DNA from: an uncultured bacterium
GTDB lineage: Bacteria; Cyanobacteriota; Vampirovibrionia; Gastranaerophilales; Gastranaerophilaceae
Length of the DNA stretch: 63,109 bases
Direction: 5' to 3'
Assembly: GCA_902775025.1 (NCBI GenBank)
Contig: CACYKP010000013.1
Location: forward strand, 1-63,109
The notes under the pieces are model-generated. The model did not search any database. It worked only from the letters and a program-made list of their open reading frames with translations, and was not told the DNA's origin. The first letter of the stretch is position 1. Every line of letters begins with the position of its first letter. Both the position numbers and the translations under genes were made by a program. Of this stretch, positions 60,727-63,109 are shown piece after piece.

Positions 60727-61514
60727 TAATAGTTCCTCACCAAAACTTCCGTAATTTTGCCCCTGCCGTCTGCGTTCGCATTTATCTGACGAGATGCAAA
60801 TACTTTCTTTATATTGTAATTTTCATATAATTCATTGACTAATTTTGTATCAGAGTTTGATAGCAAGAACTTTACTCCAATAGAGTCTAATTCATTACAA
60901 ACATCTCTAAGTTTGAATTGCATATCCATATCAAAACCGTCTTTTGTATATGAGGTGAAACTTGAAGTTTCACTCAAAGGGACATACGGCGGATCAAAAT
61001 ACACAAAGTCACCTTTTTTAACTTTTTTCAATATTTTTGAAAAATCTGCGTGTTTAATTTCAGTTTTCTGTAATAAGTTTGAACAATTTATCAAATTGTT
61101 TTTATCCAGAATTCTTGGATTTTTGTAATGTCCAAAAGGAACATTAAATTCGCCTTTTGAGTTTACTCGGTACATTCCGTTAAAACAAGTTCTGTTCAGA
61201 TATATAAAACGGCTTGCCTTTTGAATATTAGACCAATTTTTATATTCTTCCGTACGGTCAATGTTTCTGATTTCCATAAAATACTCTTTGGAAATATCGT
61301 GTTTTTGCAAGTCTGCAACAAGTTCATCAACATTATCTCTTACGACTTGATAAAGGTTAATTAATTCTTCATTCATATCGGAAATATATGCATTTTCGGG
61401 TTGAAGCTCAAAGAATAACGCACCACCGCCGATAAAAGGTTCAAAATATCTGTTGTAGTTTTCCGGCATGATCGGATATGTTTCCTCTTTGAGTTTTTCT
61501 AAAACTACTGCCAT
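60726..61514 (-). CDS. dpnM: Dam-type adenine methyltransferase of the DpnII system, N-terminally short
   Basis: 262 aa. The SAM loop FEPFIGGGALFFEL, the catalytic DPPYVPLSETSSFTSY and the RVNSKGEFNVPFGHYKNP segment are those of DpnM/MboIA, which methylate the adenine of GATC. The family normally starts with PFxKWxGGKRQLL, part of the SAM pocket. Here the protein begins at the equivalent of the next helix (MAVVLEKLKEETYPIMP). No frame upstream encodes the missing motif, and a TGA directly precedes the ATG. Activity is therefore in doubt. It overlaps the dpnA-like gene by 10 nt. Confidence 0.88.
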   Translation of the reverse strand: MAVVLEKLKEETYPIMPENYNRYFEPFIGGGALFFELQPENAYISDMNEELINLYQVVRDNVDELVADLQKHDISKEYFMEIRNIDRTEEYKNWSNIQKASRFIYLNRTCFNGMYRVNSKGEFNVPFGHYKNPRILDKNNLINCSNLLQKTEIKHADFSKILKKVKKGDFVYFDPPYVPLSETSSFTSYTKDGFDMDMQFKLRDVCNELDSIGVKFLLSNSDTKLVNELYENYNIKKVFASRQINANADGRGKITEVLVRNY

Positions 61515-62308
61515 TCAAGTTCCTTATCTACAAATTCTTGTTCAAACCTTTTAATAGAAAGGTCTAAATATTCTTTCTCCAAGTCTATACCGATAAATTT
61601 TCGTCCTAACTTTAATGCCATTATACCAGTTGTTGAACTGCCTGTAAACGGATCAAGAATCAAATCGCCTTTATTTGTTGAGGCAAGGATTATTCGCCTT
61701 AACAATTCTAAAGGTTTCTGTGTTGGGTGTTTGCCGAAAGTTTTTTCGTAAGATTTAGGGGTATCAATTTGCCAAACAGAACGCATTTGCTTGTTTGGTT
61801 TCTTGATTGCATCATCGCCCCAATCACCATTTTTCATAATATCATAATTGAAAGTATGCTTGCCTTTTGGCTCTTTTCTTGCCCAAAGTAAAGTTTCATG
61901 GCTTGCAGTAAAGTATCTACAACTCATATTTGGCGAAGCATTTGGTTTAAACCAACAAATATCATTTAATATTTTAAAGCCGGATTTTTGCAAAGCAAAT
62001 CCGCAGGCATAGATTGAATGATAAGTTCCCGAAATCCAAATTGTTCCATTAGGTTTCAGCACTCTGCGACATGCGTTAATCCATTTTTGGTGAAATGCAA
62101 AATCTTCGTCTAACCCTTTGCTTTCATCCCATTTCCCTTTATTAACACAGACAACTTTACCAGCTTTGCAGCTTATTCCACCATTAGACAACATATAAGG
62201 AGGATCGGCAAAAATCATATCAATGGATTCAGGAGTTGCTTTATTTAGCAACTCAATGCAATCCCCTAAAAATAACTGTACATCCTCTTTTTGATAATAC
62301 CGTTGCAT
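61505..62308 (-). CDS. dpnA: beta-class DNA methyltransferase (DpnA/MboIB type)
   Basis: 267 aa. The catalytic motif IFADPPYMLSNGGI comes first, and the SAM motif LILDPFTGSSTTG comes late, the beta-class order. The segments WFKPNASPNMSCRYFTASHETLLWA and GKHPTQKPLELL are typical. In the pneumococcal DpnII system DpnA methylates GATC also in single-stranded DNA. First gene of the operon. The ATG at 62308 has a perfect TATAAT 6 nt upstream. Confidence 0.92.
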   Translation of the reverse strand: MQRYYQKEDVQLFLGDCIELLNKATPESIDMIFADPPYMLSNGGISCKAGKVVCVNKGKWDESKGLDEDFAFHQKWINACRRVLKPNGTIWISGTYHSIYACGFALQKSGFKILNDICWFKPNASPNMSCRYFTASHETLLWARKEPKGKHTFNYDIMKNGDWGDDAIKKPNKQMRSVWQIDTPKSYEKTFGKHPTQKPLELLRRIILASTNKGDLILDPFTGSSTTGIMALKLGRKFIGIDLEKEYLDLSIKRFEQEFVDKELEWQ

Positions 62309-62314
62309 AAGTTG

Positions 62315-62320
62315 ATTATA
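62315..62320 (-). promoter_or_regulatory. -10 box of the restriction-modification operon, leaderless
   Basis: Minus-strand TATAAT (62320-62315), then CAACTT and the dpnA-like ATG at 62308. Confidence 0.6.
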
Positions 62321-62470
62321 CTATAAACACGCACACCTGATTTGTAACATTTCTTCGTAAACTTGTTTAAAATTTTGAACGAAAAATCAAGGGGGTCCGG
62401 CTCTTGATTTTTTGCAAAATTTGCCTCTATTGTAGTGAGTATTTGGCATACATCGTTTTTAAATAAGAGT

Positions 62471-62494
62471 GTAGGTTGGGCATACTTGCCCAAC
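62471..62494. repeat. GTAGGTTGGGCAT hairpin repeat, copy 2
   Basis: 24 bp, one mismatch to 36402-36425. It lies just before a small ORF with the MQVQ leader; copy 1 also lies near an ORF with an MQVQ leader. Confidence 0.75.
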
Positions 62495-62518
62495 AATTAA
62501 TTTAAAGGAGTAAATAAA

Positions 62519-62599
62519 ATGCAAGTACAAAAAATAACATTTAATTCCTTTATACTACCGATGATATTTACATCAGTATTGTATTTTATTTTACCATAA
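62519..62599 (+). CDS. 26-residue membrane peptide or leader remnant
   Basis: It begins MQVQKITFNSF and continues as one hydrophobic helix to the stop. AAAGGAG lies 7 nt before the ATG. The start matches the MQVQRV of the small ORF at 36669. It may be a genuine small membrane peptide, an upstream peptide of the PAP2 gene, or the stub of a leader-bearing gene. Confidence 0.4.
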   Translation: MQVQKITFNSFILPMIFTSVLYFILP

Positions 62600-62647
62600 A
62601 TACCCTTTAAACTATGTTTTTGGTAAAATTTACATGCGGAGGATGTT

Positions 62648-63109
62648 ATGATTGATTGTTTATCAAATCCGGCTTGGATTAACCCACAAATTGATTGTTT
62701 ACTATTTTTACAGAACTATAGAACAGGTGTCTTAGAACATTTTGATAAATTATTTTTATCAATAACAATTTTCGGTGAGTTTTGGCTCCCAACTCTGATA
62801 TGCGCTATTACATACTGGTGTATTGATTTTAGAGCAGGCATTTATTTATGCACACTTGAAGGGTTAAACATATTTCTGGCACATTTTTTCAAAATGATAG
62901 CCTGTGTTTACAGACCGTGGGTATTAGACAGTCGAGTTCACCCCTCAGAGCTTGCAATCCCGTTTGCGAAAGGATATTCCTGCCCCAGCGGACACTCAGC
63001 AATGAGCTCTTCTGTTTTAGGCGGTGTTGCTTTTTTAATAAGAAAACATAAAATTCTATGCACGTTATTAATTTTAACCATACTGCTTGTAGGTTTTTCA
63101 AGACTATGG
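62648..63109 (+). CDS. PAP2-family phosphatase (3' truncated by window)
   Basis: 154 codons seen; the frame runs off the right end. The PAP2 motifs are present in order: K-x6-RP in KMIACVYRP, CPSGHSAMSS, and the start of the third (FSR). Several transmembrane helices surround them. GGAGG lies 5 nt before the ATG. Such membrane enzymes remove phosphate from undecaprenyl pyrophosphate or phosphatidic acid. Confidence 0.88.
   Translation, partial: MIDCLSNPAWINPQIDCLLFLQNYRTGVLEHFDKLFLSITIFGEFWLPTLICAITYWCIDFRAGIYLCTLEGLNIFLAHFFKMIACVYRPWVLDSRVHPSELAIPFAKGYSCPSGHSAMSSSVLGGVAFLIRKHKILCTLLILTILLVGFSRLW

Noticed and set aside
62266-62496. 76-codon minus-strand ORF upstream of the dpnA-like gene
   Set aside because: It overlaps the dpnA-like start and promoter and the hairpin repeat; no start signal.
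62889-63101. minus-strand ORF opposite the PAP2 gene
   Set aside because: The plus strand has the ordered PAP2 motifs and a good ribosome-binding site; this is its shadow.

Overview
The window looks like a chromosome segment of an anaerobic, flagellated, diderm bacterium with low GC. Diderm features are an MCE/MlaD-type lipid-transport protein, a lipoprotein and FtsQ. Anaerobic features are a ferredoxin-linked 2-oxoacid oxidoreductase and a protein of the 2-hydroxyacyl-CoA-dehydratase-activator family. Several otherwise unrelated proteins begin with a short leader of the form M-x-I/V-x-x-I/V, then an N/S/T-rich stretch, then F-x-G/A/C-K. I associate such starts with gut Gastranaerophilales (Vampirovibrionia/'Melainabacteria'). 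That placement is inference (about 70 percent), not proof.

Layout. 1-14.7 kb is core information processing: rpoD-dnaG, a BioD-like/rsmD pair, an alpha-oxoamine synthase, an MFS transporter, ruvC with a divergent PurD-like ATP-grasp gene, polA and an acyltransferase. 14.7-17.5 kb is a four-subunit 2-oxoacid:ferredoxin oxidoreductase operon with a 56-codon ORF embedded in it. 17.6-19.6 kb holds two tandem flagellin genes. 21.7-26.9 kb is the division/wall operon murC-murB-ddl-ftsQ followed by hemW. 27-35.4 kb holds a SWIM-SNF2 ATPase, upp, an MlaD-like gene, a lipoprotein and a TPR protein. 35.5-36.4 kb is a tRNA cluster (Thr, Thr, Tyr, Met) interleaved with two decayed, insertion-bearing tRNA-like fragments. 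36.4-41.2 kb is a repeat-rich stretch of lineage-specific genes: an HExxH protein, a CheR-like methyltransferase, a broken alpha/beta hydrolase and a split secreted protein. 41.3-49 kb holds a sugar-type MFS transporter, a radical SAM protein, a Cys-His-Asp protein, a GH13-like glycosidase, a regulator built of four winged helices, infC with an AUU start, and tRNA-Phe.

49.06-57.86 kb is an integrated mobile element. It has a 53-bp direct repeat made of the 3' half of tRNA-Phe, a tyrosine integrase, repeated arm-type sites at both ends, an ORF6N protein and four small HTH-type ORFs, and an iteron-like non-coding region. Its only recognisable virion genes are a tail assembly chaperone, with a textbook -1 frameshift site, and a tail tape measure protein. 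No capsid, portal, terminase, baseplate or lysis gene is visible. This is the best candidate for an undescribed system: a tail-module phage satellite, or a remarkably tidy prophage remnant.

57.9-62.3 kb is a defence-like block. It has a 4-TM protein plus a DGQHR (DndB-like) protein, convergent with a DpnII/MboI-type GATC restriction-modification operon. The Dam-type methylase of that operon lacks the usual N-terminal KWxGGK motif. The window ends inside a PAP2-family phosphatase gene.

A recurring signal is an exact -10 hexamer six bases before the ATG of several genes (bioD-like, purD-like, ruvC, the dpnA-like gene, and with TATTAT dnaG). It implies leaderless transcripts and fixes those start codons.
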